Below, in pieces: positions 8,078 through 14,825 of a stretch of DNA of 22,295 bases. Position numbers and translations under genes: made by a program. The notes beneath the pieces were generated by a model. It was not told the origin of the DNA. It did no database searches and saw only the letters and a list, made by a program, of their open reading frames with translations. This DNA comes from Spirochaetaceae bacterium (GTDB lineage Bacteria; Spirochaetota; Spirochaetia; Treponematales; Breznakiellaceae): assembly GCA_031269165.1 (NCBI GenBank), contig JAISZQ010000011.1, positions 1 through 22,295 on the forward strand. Reading direction: 5' to 3'. Position 1 is the first letter of the stretch. Each line of letters begins with the position of its first letter.

Positions 8078-8099
8078 TGCGGGGTTTTGAAACAGGCTC
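8078..8099. repeat. R2 terminal remnant
   Basis: GCGGGGTTTTGAAACAGGCTCC matches the right end of R2 copies. It abuts the R3 end at 8050-8062, giving the same R3-then-R2-end order seen at 20495-20567. Confidence 0.55.
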
Positions 8100-8151
8100 C
8101 AGAAACTACAGGTAAACACATATAGCGCGAAGAACCACACGAACAAATACG

Positions 8152-8196
8152 GAGTATAAAAACGGCCCACAGATTGCGCCAAGTGGCGGCGGATTA
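8152..8196. repeat. Dispersed CCACAGATTGCGCCA repeat
   Basis: TATAAAAACGGCCCACAGAT, continuing TGCGCCAAGTGGCGGCGGATT, closely matches 20254-20296; a weaker copy starts near 7899. It belongs to the degenerate CAGATT/GGATT/ATCCGC material seen around R3. It lies downstream of the antitoxin gene on the minus strand. 8100-8151 shows nothing recognisable. Confidence 0.55.
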
Positions 8197-8252
8197 CCCC
8201 AGATTATCCGTGCACATCCGCTTTTTTGGCGGTTAGGTTACGTTCATCAGTG

Positions 8253-8459
8253 CTACCCTAAGTCAGCGATCTTTTCCGACGATGTCCGGCGAGTGGCTCG
8301 CGCTTTCGCATGAGGACTATAGGAAGCCGGTTTATCAAAAACCGCCGCTTGAACCCCTTTGCTCGAAAAAAACCCGATCCCGTTCGGTCCCAACGTGGGA
8401 ACCGTTTTAGTCAGACGCTCATCAAGAGCATCGTATTCTTCATCTGTCATATCGCGCAT
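8253..8459 (-). CDS. Putative antitoxin of a small toxin-antitoxin pair
   Basis: A 68-residue protein. The N-terminus M-R-D-M-T-D-E-E-Y-D-A-L-D-E followed by L-G-P-N-G-I-G-F-F is, from memory, typical of small antitoxin-like proteins coded just after a compact BrnT/RelE-like toxin. The C-terminal part A-K-A-R-A-T-R-R-T-S-S-E-K-I-A-D-L resembles the expected helical end (T-P-S-E-I-I-x-E-L), but the protein stops a few residues early, so it may be slightly truncated. ATG 8459 has AAGGAGAA just upstream. It overlaps the end of the preceding toxin-like gene by 20 bases, implying translational coupling. Its role would be to bind and neutralise the toxin and repress the shared promoter. Family assignment is by recall and not certain. 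Confidence 0.6.
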   Translation of the reverse strand: MRDMTDEEYDALDERLTKTVPTLGPNGIGFFSSKGVQAAVFDKPASYSPHAKARATRRTSSEKIADLG

Positions 8460-8730
8460 GATTTCTCCTTGTATTCATCTGAGTATCCATCTGACGAGAC
8501 ACTTTGTCCCGGCACCCCATAGCATGGAACACCTTAATCGTTTTCTTGTCAACTCTATTATAGAAAATCTCGATCGGATTCGCGGCACTATCAAACCCGA
8601 TGATAGCATAGATGTCATCCTCCCCTTCCAGCGGGCCTTCGTAGATTTGAGTTTTTATTGCCCGTTCAATGTCGGCTTGGGTACACCCATGCTTGAACGC
8701 CGAAGCAACAAAAATGACTTTATCGGCCAC
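8440..8730 (-). CDS. Putative toxin of a small toxin-antitoxin pair (BrnT/RelE-like size)
   Basis: A 96-residue protein with a pattern seen in small toxin families: F-K-H-G-C-T-Q-A-D-I near the start, Y-A-I-I-G-F-D-x-A-A-N-P-I-E-I in the middle and K-V-F-H-A-M-G-C-R at about 68-76. The tail after C-R is longer than I would expect (about 20 extra residues, Arg/Asn-rich) and overlaps the antitoxin start, as if the original stop had been lost. The start is GTG at 8730 with GAAGGGA 5-6 bases upstream; the ATG at 8743 is out of frame. A strong promoter lies at 8763-8791. If active it would probably be an RNA-targeting toxin, but no catalytic residues can be assigned. The name is inference from gene size, order and motif. 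Confidence 0.62.
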   Translation of the reverse strand: MADKVIFVASAFKHGCTQADIERAIKTQIYEGPLEGEDDIYAIIGFDSAANPIEIFYNRVDKKTIKVFHAMGCRDKVSRQMDTQMNTRRNHARYDR

Positions 8731-8762
8731 GTTTTCCCTTCATGTTTCCAAACTTTCTTATC

Positions 8763-8791
8763 AGTTTACCATCTTTCTTGATTTTTGTCAA
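8763..8791 (-). promoter_or_regulatory. Promoter of the toxin-antitoxin pair
   Basis: Minus strand: TTGACA (8786-8791), 17-base spacer, TAAACT (8763-8768). Predicted start near 8756, about 26 bases before the GTG start codon. It lies between the gene and the end of the R2 element that begins at 8811. Confidence 0.7.
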
Positions 8792-8810
8792 TGCCCGATT
8801 TTTAATATTT

Positions 8811-9140
8811 GAGGCTGTTCCAAAACCCAGCAAAAGGGGGAAAGCCTTCCCCCTCGCTCCAGACACGCGCTCCGGTCGATATGTCCGCACTTTCAGTACG
8901 TCCACACCTCCCTCCGCTTGGTCATCCGCTACCCCCTTCAACGGGGACAAAACCATGCGGTGCATGGTTTTGTGGGCGTACCCCAAGCGTCCACGGACGG
9001 ACGCATTACTGAAGCACACCATAGGTGTGCCACGCCCCGGCCGGAAACCCGAAACAGGATGTTGAGGGTTGTAGGTCCACCCCCGTAACGCCCCCGGATC
9101 ACCACGAAGAAAAAACCTCGTGGGGTTTGGGAACAGCCTC
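8811..9140 (+). mobile_element. R2 element, complete copy (330 bp)
   Basis: Terminal inverted repeats GAGGCTGTTCCAAAACCC (8811-8828) and GGGTTTGGGAACAGCCTC (9123-9140) agree at 17 of 18 positions. Inside are a subterminal hairpin AGGGGGAA/TTCCCCCT and the conserved core 8946-9080. The core has hairpin ACAAAACCATGC-GGT-GCATGGTTTTGT (8947-8973), stem GGGCGT/ACGCCC (8974-8979, 9032-9037) enclosing GCGTCC/GGACGC and GCACACC-ATA-GGTGTGC (9014-9030), and AACCC/GGGTT (9046-9070). There is no transposase frame. It has the form of a MITE with a structured cargo. Confidence 0.75.
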
Positions 9141-9196
9141 ACTTGTCAAAAGGCCGCATCACGAGGAACCACAGATACCCGCAGATACACAGCAAC

Positions 9197-9228
9197 GCGG
9201 ATGACGCGGACTTATCCGTGTCATCCGC
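9197..9228. repeat. Hairpin downstream of fusA
   Basis: GCGGATGACGCGGA (9197-9210) pairs with TCCGTGTCATCCGC (9215-9228) at 13 of 14 positions, loop CTTA. It lies about 42 bases past the fusA stop and could form the 3' end structure of its message, though no T-run follows on either strand. Surrounding 9160-9256 is CAGATA/ATCCGTG/ATCCGCGG repeat material. Confidence 0.6.
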
Positions 9229-9270
9229 ATAAATCCGTGTAATCCGCGGTTCCCGGTGATTACGTTTCGC

Positions 9271-11361
9271 TTACTTCTGCTCGGCCCGGCGCTTTTCCTC
9301 GTATTTCTTGATCAGTTCCTCGGAGATGCTCTGGGGGGCTTTGCCGTATTTCTCGAATTCCATCGAGAACTCGGCCTTGCCCTGGGTCATGCCGCGCAGG
9401 GCGGTTGAGTAGCCGAACATTTCCGACAGCGGGACTTCGGCGTCAACGCGGGAGAAGGTGCCGTCCTCGGTGGTACTGGTGATGACGCCGCGCCGCTGGT
9501 TGATCGAGCCGAAGATGTTGCCCTGAAATTCCGTGGGGCCTTCGACAGAGACCTTCATGATCGGTTCGAGGATGCAGGGCTTCGCTTTGTTGTACGCCTC
9601 ACGGAAGGCGCCGATAGCCGCCTGCTGGAACGCGATATCGGACGAGTCGACGGGGTGATACTGGCCGTCGTTGATGACACAACGGATGTTGACGATGGGG
9701 AAGCCGATGAGCGAGCCTTTGTGCAGGGCCGCCTTGAACCCCTTGTCGCAACTGGGGATGTATTCATTCGGGATGACCCCGCCCTTGATGTTGTCCACAA
9801 ACTCGTAGTCGCCATCGGGGTAGGGCTCCATGAACCCGGCCACCCGGCCATACTGCCCCGCGCCGCCGGTCTGCTTCTTGTGCGTGTAGTTGAAATCGGC
9901 GTGTTGCTGGATTGTCTCCCGGTAGGCAACCTGCGGCATCCCCGTCTCGACATCACACTTGTACTCGCGCCGCATACGCTCGATGTAGACCTCAAGGTGA
10001 AGCTCGCCCATGCCCTTGATGATGGTCTGGTTGCTCTCCGGGTCAACGTAGGTCTGGAACGTCGGGTCTTCTTTGGTGAACCGGCCCAGCGCCTTGCCCA
10101 TCTGGTCGCCGCTCTTCTTGTCCTTGGGCGTGATGGCGAGGCTGATAACCGGGTCGGGGACGAACATCGAGGACATCGCGTAGTTGAGGCCGCCGCCGCA
10201 GAACGTGTCGCCGGACGCGCAGTCAACGCCGAACAACGCCACGATGTCGCCGGGCACCCCCTCGTTAATGTCTTCCATATTATCCGAGTGCATACGGACG
10301 AGGCGGCCCACCTTGAACTTCTTGCGCGAGCGGGTGTTCACGAGTTCCTCGCCTTTTTTCAACGAGCCCTGATAGATGCGGACATAGGTGAGCTGGCCGT
10401 ACTGGCCGTCCTCCAGTTTGAAGCCCAGCGCAACCGTCGGGCTCTTCGCGTCACAGGAAAGTTCGCGCTGTTCCTCGTTTTCGTCGAGGTCGAGGGCGAA
10501 GTTCTTCACCTCCGTCGGGTCGGGCAGATAGTGGGTGACCGCGTCAAGCAGAGTCTGAATCCCCTTGTTTTTGTAGGCGCTCCCCATCATCACCGGCACA
10601 AACTGCTCGGCCAGCGTCCCCGTGCGGATCGCGGCGCGGATCAGGTCTTCGGAAATGGCCTCCCCGTTGAGGAAATGCTCGGCAAGTTCGTCCGAAAAAA
10701 GCGAAACGCTGTCGATGAGCTCTTCGCGGTGCTTTTCCGCGTCGGCCTTCATGTGAACGGGGATCTCCGCGAAGCGCATCTCCGTCCCCTGGTCGCCGTC
10801 AAAGTAGATCGCCTTCATCGTAACAAGGTCAACCACCCCTTCGAGTTTGTCCTCAAGCCCGATGGGAAGTTGGATAAGCACCGCATTGAGCCCCAGTTTC
10901 TCGCGAAGCTGCGTCCGCACCCGGAGCGGATTCGCGCCCGTCCGGTCACACTTGTTGACAAACGCGATCCGGGGGACGTGGTAACGCTTGAGTTGCCGGT
11001 CAACCGTGATCGACTGACTCTGCACCCCCGCGACCGCGCACAGCACCAAAACCGCCCCGTCCAGAACCCGCAACGACCGCTCAACCTCAATCGTAAAGTC
11101 AACGTGCCCCGGCGTGTCGATCAAGTTCACCGTGTAATCCTTCCACTCCACCTGCGTCGCCGCAGACTGAATCGTGATCCCGCGCTCGCGCTCAAGTTCC
11201 ATGTGATCCATCGTCGCGCCCACGCCATCCTTTCCGCGGACCTCGTGAATCGCGTGAATTTTATTCGTGTAAAAGAGAATGCGCTCAGAGAGGGTCGTCT
11301 TGCCCGAATCAATGTGCGCGCTGATGCCAATATTACGCATCTTCGAGATGTCAAAAGCCAT
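9271..11361 (-). CDS. fusA: Elongation factor G (spdEFG1/mitochondrial-EFG1-like)
   Basis: The 696-residue translational GTPase moves tRNAs and mRNA through the ribosome after peptide transfer. G-domain motifs are intact: P-loop A-H-I-D-S-G-K-T (15-22), switch I R-G-I-T-I (60-64), D-T-P-G-H (82-86) and N-K-C-D (136-139; Cys instead of the usual Met). Domain II and domains III-V follow at normal length, ending in a Lys/Arg-rich tail. The phrases H-I-D-S-G-K-T-T-L, G-K-D-G-V-G-A and I-Q-S-A-A-T are typical of the mitochondrial EFG1 and spirochaete/planctomycete spdEFG1 branch, not of E. coli EF-G. ATG 11361 has AAGGAG 11 bases upstream, a long spacing. It is monocistronic here, without rpsL/rpsG/tuf neighbours. 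In spirochaetes a second EF-G often handles ribosome recycling. Confidence 0.96.
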   Translation of the reverse strand: MAFDISKMRNIGISAHIDSGKTTLSERILFYTNKIHAIHEVRGKDGVGATMDHMELERERGITIQSAATQVEWKDYTVNLIDTPGHVDFTIEVERSLRVLDGAVLVLCAVAGVQSQSITVDRQLKRYHVPRIAFVNKCDRTGANPLRVRTQLREKLGLNAVLIQLPIGLEDKLEGVVDLVTMKAIYFDGDQGTEMRFAEIPVHMKADAEKHREELIDSVSLFSDELAEHFLNGEAISEDLIRAAIRTGTLAEQFVPVMMGSAYKNKGIQTLLDAVTHYLPDPTEVKNFALDLDENEEQRELSCDAKSPTVALGFKLEDGQYGQLTYVRIYQGSLKKGEELVNTRSRKKFKVGRLVRMHSDNMEDINEGVPGDIVALFGVDCASGDTFCGGGLNYAMSSMFVPDPVISLAITPKDKKSGDQMGKALGRFTKEDPTFQTYVDPESNQTIIKGMGELHLEVYIERMRREYKCDVETGMPQVAYRETIQQHADFNYTHKKQTGGAGQYGRVAGFMEPYPDGDYEFVDNIKGGVIPNEYIPSCDKGFKAALHKGSLIGFPIVNIRCVINDGQYHPVDSSDIAFQQAAIGAFREAYNKAKPCILEPIMKVSVEGPTEFQGNIFGSINQRRGVITSTTEDGTFSRVDAEVPLSEMFGYSTALRGMTQGKAEFSMEFEKYGKAPQSISEELIKKYEEKRRAEQK

Positions 11362-11412
11362 GTTTCTAGATACTCCTTGTAATTGCCTTTGGATAGTTAT
11401 CCTAGTATGATA

Positions 11413-11441
11413 AGTCTAATCAAAACCCACAAATTTGGCAA
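11413..11441 (-). promoter_or_regulatory. Likely fusA promoter
   Basis: Minus strand: TTGCCA (11436-11441), 17-base spacer, TAGACT (11413-11418). The leader is about 45 bases. The rest of 11442-11600 is low in recognisable signals and free of the R1-R3 repeats. Confidence 0.5.
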
Positions 11442-11619
11442 GAGGGGGCAGGCGCGCGTTACGCGAAGGGAAAAGGGGAAAGGGAGCATTGAAAATGGGG
11501 AAAATTGTGTCCCGGCGGCGGGCGGTGCGGCCTCAAACAGTAACACGCGACATAAAAATGCAAAAACAATGTTCAATTTGCGGACTCAATCACCGATAAT
11601 AAAAGTGAGTACAGCAGCT

Positions 11620-11661
11620 TTCCCACAGAAAATCACGGATGAGAACCTGTGGGAATTTTTT
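11620..11661 (+). terminator. Terminator-like hairpin just before the CsgG/LpoB-like lipoprotein gene
   Basis: TTCCCACAG (11620-11628) and CTGTGGGAA (11647-11655) form a perfect 9-base stem with an 18-base loop, followed at once by six T. It ends 10 bases before the ribosome binding site of the gene starting at 11683. No clear gene precedes it on this strand, so it may be an attenuator in the leader of that gene rather than an ordinary terminator. Confidence 0.6.
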
Positions 11662-11682
11662 GAATGATTGGAAGGAGTTACT

Positions 11683-12459
11683 ATGAGAAACAATGGTTGG
11701 TTAATCGTTGGCATAACGGTGTTGCTATCGGCGGTCATGGCGGCAGGTTGCAGTTCCGAAAAGGGCGGTGCTACGCGGACGGTAAATTCTGAGGTTATAG
11801 TACGCCGCATTGACAGCAATTCGGCCATACGGGTCCGTGTTTTCATTGACGGCAGACAGGTAGGCATACTCCGTATGGGGGAAACCGCCACCTATAAGAT
11901 AAAAAATGGCGAGCATACCATTTTTGTCAATTCTGACACTTATGCGGACAGGGAGCCCAGCGTTCTTGAGTTTACGGCATACCAGTCTCGCCATGTTTTT
12001 GCGGTTGCCGATGGCATGATTGCTCCATTGACGCAACAGACTGCCGATGTATCATCCGGTCCGGAATACGATCTGGATTCGGCGGTAAAATCCTCGTTTG
12101 GGATTATTGAAAAAGTGTTGAGAAACAGGACTAAGGTGGCTATTGTCAACATCGCGTCCGACGATGAGCTCGAATCCCACTTCGTCATTGAAGAATTGAC
12201 CTATTTAGCGGTTCATTCCAAGAAAAAGTTTGCCGTTATCGGCAGCCACAAGATCGAGGCGATTCGTGTTGAGAGGAATTTTTTCAACCGGACAGCAGAT
12301 TACGAGGACGACTTTTTATTATCAATCGGGCATTTGCTTGGGGCAGATGTGGTCATAACCGGCAATTTGACGGGCAACAATGACTTTCGCCGTTTGAGGG
12401 TCAAGGCGCTTAATGTTCAAAACGGGCAATTAGTCAGCATGGCTTCAGAAAAAGTCTAG
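11683..12459 (+). CDS. Lipoprotein with PEGA-like and CsgG/LpoB-like domains
   Basis: A 258-residue lipoprotein. The signal peptide ends in lipobox M-A-A-G-C with Cys23 lipidated. Residues about 45-105 (V-F-I-D-G-R-Q-V-G-I-L, then Y-K-I-K-N-G-E-H-T-I) resemble a PEGA-type beta domain. The C-terminal half, from about T-K-V-A-I-V-N-I-A-S-D-D-E through G-A-D-V-V-I-T-G-N-L-T-G, matches the CsgG/LpoB (penicillin-binding-protein activator) fold as found in many treponemal lipoproteins. It probably sits in the periplasm on a membrane, with a role in envelope or secretion functions; no enzymatic activity is expected. ATG 11683 with AAGGAG 5 bases upstream is preferred over the in-frame TTG at 11668, which would precede the Shine-Dalgarno site. 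A terminator-like hairpin lies directly upstream. Confidence 0.8.
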   Translation: MRNNGWLIVGITVLLSAVMAAGCSSEKGGATRTVNSEVIVRRIDSNSAIRVRVFIDGRQVGILRMGETATYKIKNGEHTIFVNSDTYADREPSVLEFTAYQSRHVFAVADGMIAPLTQQTADVSSGPEYDLDSAVKSSFGIIEKVLRNRTKVAIVNIASDDELESHFVIEELTYLAVHSKKKFAVIGSHKIEAIRVERNFFNRTADYEDDFLLSIGHLLGADVVITGNLTGNNDFRRLRVKALNVQNGQLVSMASEKV

Positions 12460-12504
12460 AAACATTCTCTTCGGGGGATTGATAATGGAGAGGGATGCCT
12501 CCCC

Positions 12505-12739
12505 CTGTCAATAACTTAAAAATAGTTGCCCGCAGATTGCGCTTTTGGACGGGAACTGTTGAGATAGCGTATCGATATGCCGGGTGAACACCACCTACAG
12601 GTGGCTGTGCTACCGGCGCAACGTGCTGTCTCAAGGTAGCGTACTGCCGCTTGATGCTGCCGTTTTGGGTAGCAATCCAGACGGGACGTTGCCTGCTGGA
12701 TTGCTTCGCTCGGCAATGTGCCGCCCGCTCGCAATGACG
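12505..12739. repeat. R3 end fragment and partial R1 copy
   Basis: CTGTCAATAACTTAA (12505-12519) is a degraded R3 terminal repeat, followed by CCGCAGATTGCG. A partial R1 copy lies at 12670-12739 (AGCAATCCAG ... CTGGATTGCTTCGCTCGGCAATG ... GCTCGCAATGAC) and lacks its left arm. Between them is a small hairpin CCACCT/AGGTGG near 12590. 12740-12818 carries a further AATCTGTGGAC fragment. No gene is supported in 12460-12818. Confidence 0.65.
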
Positions 12740-12818
12740 GCCATCTCCCGTAAGCCCGCGCCACCATAATCTGGGTAATCTGTGGACAAAAAACCGTACG
12801 TTTTTTGCGGGGTACCCC

Positions 12819-12847
12819 TTGACAAAGTTTTTCACGTGTGGTATAAA
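12819..12847 (+). promoter_or_regulatory. Strong promoter far upstream of the PTS gene
   Basis: TTGACA (12819-12824), exactly 17 bases, TATAAA (12842-12847). The predicted start is near 12854. The next substantial gene on this strand starts at 13370, so either the leader is about 515 bases or the promoter serves something small or degraded in between. Confidence 0.7.
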
Positions 12848-12898
12848 TATACCTATGATTGCCCGGTAGCAGTGCGGGGTTATATCAAAAGGCTGGTT

Positions 12899-13152
12899 AT
12901 GCAAAAAACGGTGTTGTCTCTTACCAATAGATTTCTCGTGACCCCCTCCCTTATCGCGGGTGCCCCCCCCCCCCTCGAAAACGTTTTAGTTCCCTAAACG
13001 CCCGATTTACCCCTGTTCCTTCGCTTTTTTTACGGTATTCCGGGGCACAACGCCCCAAAATACATATAAGGAGGCCCCTTGTGGCGCGAGACTTTATCGT
13101 AAAGGACATAATCCACAAGATTATGACGAAGGAGGAAACAGATATGCCATAG
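12899..13152 (+). other. Leader region with 12-C tract and small open frames
   Basis: A 32-codon frame starts at ATG 12899 and crosses a run of 12 C (12963-12974); in the present frame it stops at 12997. One extra C would open the frame through to 13152. A separate 23-codon frame, GTG 13081 to TAG 13152, has a perfect AAGGAGG 6-7 bases upstream and reads A-R-D-F-I-V-K-D-I-I-H-K-I-M-T-K-E-E. A second AAGGAGG-ATG at 13144 stops after two codons. These may be a leader peptide or the wreck of a former gene; I cannot name a family, and the Arg-rich read-through product does not look like a real protein. Confidence 0.35.
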
Positions 13153-13238
13153 TTTTGCGGAGAATGATGTTTGGCCCGGTTGCGGGAATGCGGATGCTCA
13201 ATAGGGGCGCATCCGACGGACATTCAGTATACGGAATT

Positions 13239-13284
13239 CGTACGTATACAACGTATACGCGTACACAACGTATACACGTATACA
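13239..13284. repeat. 17-bp tandem repeat with GTATAC sites, alternating purine-pyrimidine
   Basis: Units ACGTATACGCGTACACA (13251-13267) and ACGTATACACGTATACA (13268-13284) follow a 12-base partial unit (13239-13250). GTATAC occurs at 13244, 13253, 13270 and 13278, with a fifth at 13227. Each unit is strictly alternating purine-pyrimidine, broken only at the unit joints. It lies 86 bases before the PTS gene and is a candidate operator cluster for that operon. Confidence 0.6.
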
Positions 13285-13369
13285 GCGTTTAGAAAATGTT
13301 ATGCGTCATTGAAAAATGAAATCCAACGTATAACAAAAACTGAATCGCCATAAGTAAAGGAGAACACAA

Positions 13370-14824
13370 ATGGCAAAGAACAAAGGAGAAATTACCATGA
13401 GTACAGAAAAGTACCAACAACTTGCGGAAGCAATTTTAGGCAAAGTCGGGGGGCAGGAGAACATCGTCTCCGTAACGCATTGTATGACACGGCTGCGGTT
13501 CAACTTCAAGGACAACAGCGTCGTCGATACTGAGGGGTTAAAGAAAACCACGGGCGTTCTTGCCGTGGTAAACACAGGCGATCTTATTCAGGTGGTCATC
13601 GGACAAATGGTTGACCGTGTGTATATCGCGCTGTGTGAAACGGCCGGATTGGAGGCGCAAGCACCAGTTGCCGAAAACCTTGACGCGCCAAAAAAGCCGC
13701 TGTCGGCTAAGTCAATCGGACTCAGCATTTTAGACGGGCTTGCCGGAAGCCTTACGCCGCTCATCCCCATGATGATGGCGGCGGCAATGTTCAAAATGCT
13801 GGTTTCCCTTTTGGGCCCCTCCATGATTGGCGTTCTCCAAGAGGGTTCAGACCTCTACAAACTGTTCACGTTTGTGGGTGACGCGGGTTACTACTTTCTG
13901 CCCATCATGGTAGGCTTTACCGCAGCACGGAAATTCGGCGTAACGCCTGTGGTCGGGATGTTCGTCGGCGCAATACTGTTGCATCCAACCCTTATCGAGA
14001 TGGTCAACAACAAAACGCCTTTCACCGTGTACGGCATACCGGTTTACCTACAAAACTATGCGAATTCCATTCTGCCGACAATCTTGTCCGTTTTTGTGAT
14101 GTCCTTTGTCGAAAAGTTTTTCAAGAAAACACTGCCGCCGATGCTCAGGACGGTGTTCGCGCCGTTCCTCACCGTGCTGGTCATGCTGCCGCTTATGCTC
14201 TGCCTGCTGGGTCCCGCAGGGGCGGCCGTCGGCAACATCCTCTGCGACGGATTGCTTTCTTTCTCTAACTACGGCGGTATCGCTCGTATACTTGCCATCG
14301 CGGTAATCGCGGCACTCTGGGAATATTTGGTGATGAGCGGAATGCACATCATTTTCATCACCACGATGATTCTCGTGTTTGCCCAGAACGGCAGTGAATT
14401 CATTGCTATGCCCGCCGGCGCAATGGCGAGCATCGCGACGTTCGGTATGTGCTTGGGTTGTGTCATGCGCATACGGGATAAGGAGGAGCGCAGTCTGGCG
14501 CTCGGTTATTTTGTCGCAAGCATTATCGGCGGGGTAACGGAACCGGGGCTTTACGGGCTCGGATTCAAATACCGCCGGCCGTTTATCGGCCTGATGGCGG
14601 GCGCTTTTCTGGGCGGGGTGTATATCGGTATATGCAATGTCGGTGTTTACACGATGGTTCCAAGCGCAAACTTGCTTGTTATGTTGAGCTTCGCGGGCGG
14701 TTCCACGATTAATCTGGTGAACGGCCTCATAGCCGCAGCCATCGCGTTTATCGGTTCCGCCATCATTACCTACATCACCGGTTTCAAGAAAGACGACCCG
14801 CTTGTCATAAACAGGAAGGCTTAA
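13370..14824 (+). CDS. PTS sugar transporter subunit EIIBC, glucose/beta-glucoside/N-acetylmuramate-like class
   Basis: A 484-residue membrane permease that imports and phosphorylates a sugar. The EIIB domain (about 10-90) carries the phosphorylated Cys38 in V-T-H-C-M-T-R-L-R-F. After a linker (about 95-112), the EIIC domain has about ten hydrophobic segments and the conserved G-V-T-E-P loop at 388-392. No EIIA domain is attached, so a separate Crr-type EIIA is needed. Two starts are plausible: ATG 13370 (AAAGGAG upstream) and ATG 13397 (its own AAAGGAG lies inside the first codons); the second would begin M-S-T-E-K-Y, as usual for EIIB. The deacetylase gene follows after one base. A GTATAC repeat cluster upstream may be the operator. 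The substrate is inferred to be an N-acetylated sugar from the neighbour only. Confidence 0.9.
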   Translation: MAKNKGEITMSTEKYQQLAEAILGKVGGQENIVSVTHCMTRLRFNFKDNSVVDTEGLKKTTGVLAVVNTGDLIQVVIGQMVDRVYIALCETAGLEAQAPVAENLDAPKKPLSAKSIGLSILDGLAGSLTPLIPMMMAAAMFKMLVSLLGPSMIGVLQEGSDLYKLFTFVGDAGYYFLPIMVGFTAARKFGVTPVVGMFVGAILLHPTLIEMVNNKTPFTVYGIPVYLQNYANSILPTILSVFVMSFVEKFFKKTLPPMLRTVFAPFLTVLVMLPLMLCLLGPAGAAVGNILCDGLLSFSNYGGIARILAIAVIAALWEYLVMSGMHIIFITTMILVFAQNGSEFIAMPAGAMASIATFGMCLGCVMRIRDKEERSLALGYFVASIIGGVTEPGLYGLGFKYRRPFIGLMAGAFLGGVYIGICNVGVYTMVPSANLLVMLSFAGGSTINLVNGLIAAAIAFIGSAIITYITGFKKDDPLVINRKA

Positions 14825-14825
14825 C

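Noticed and set aside
11383..11667. 94-codon frame upstream of the CsgG/LpoB-like lipoprotein
   Set aside because: It has a TTG start without a ribosome binding site, runs through the terminator-like hairpin and has no recognisable composition or motif.
12899..13152. Phase-variable protein gene driven by the C tract
   Set aside because: Even with one more C the product is Arg/Pro-rich and without any domain; kept only as a low-interest finding on the tract itself.
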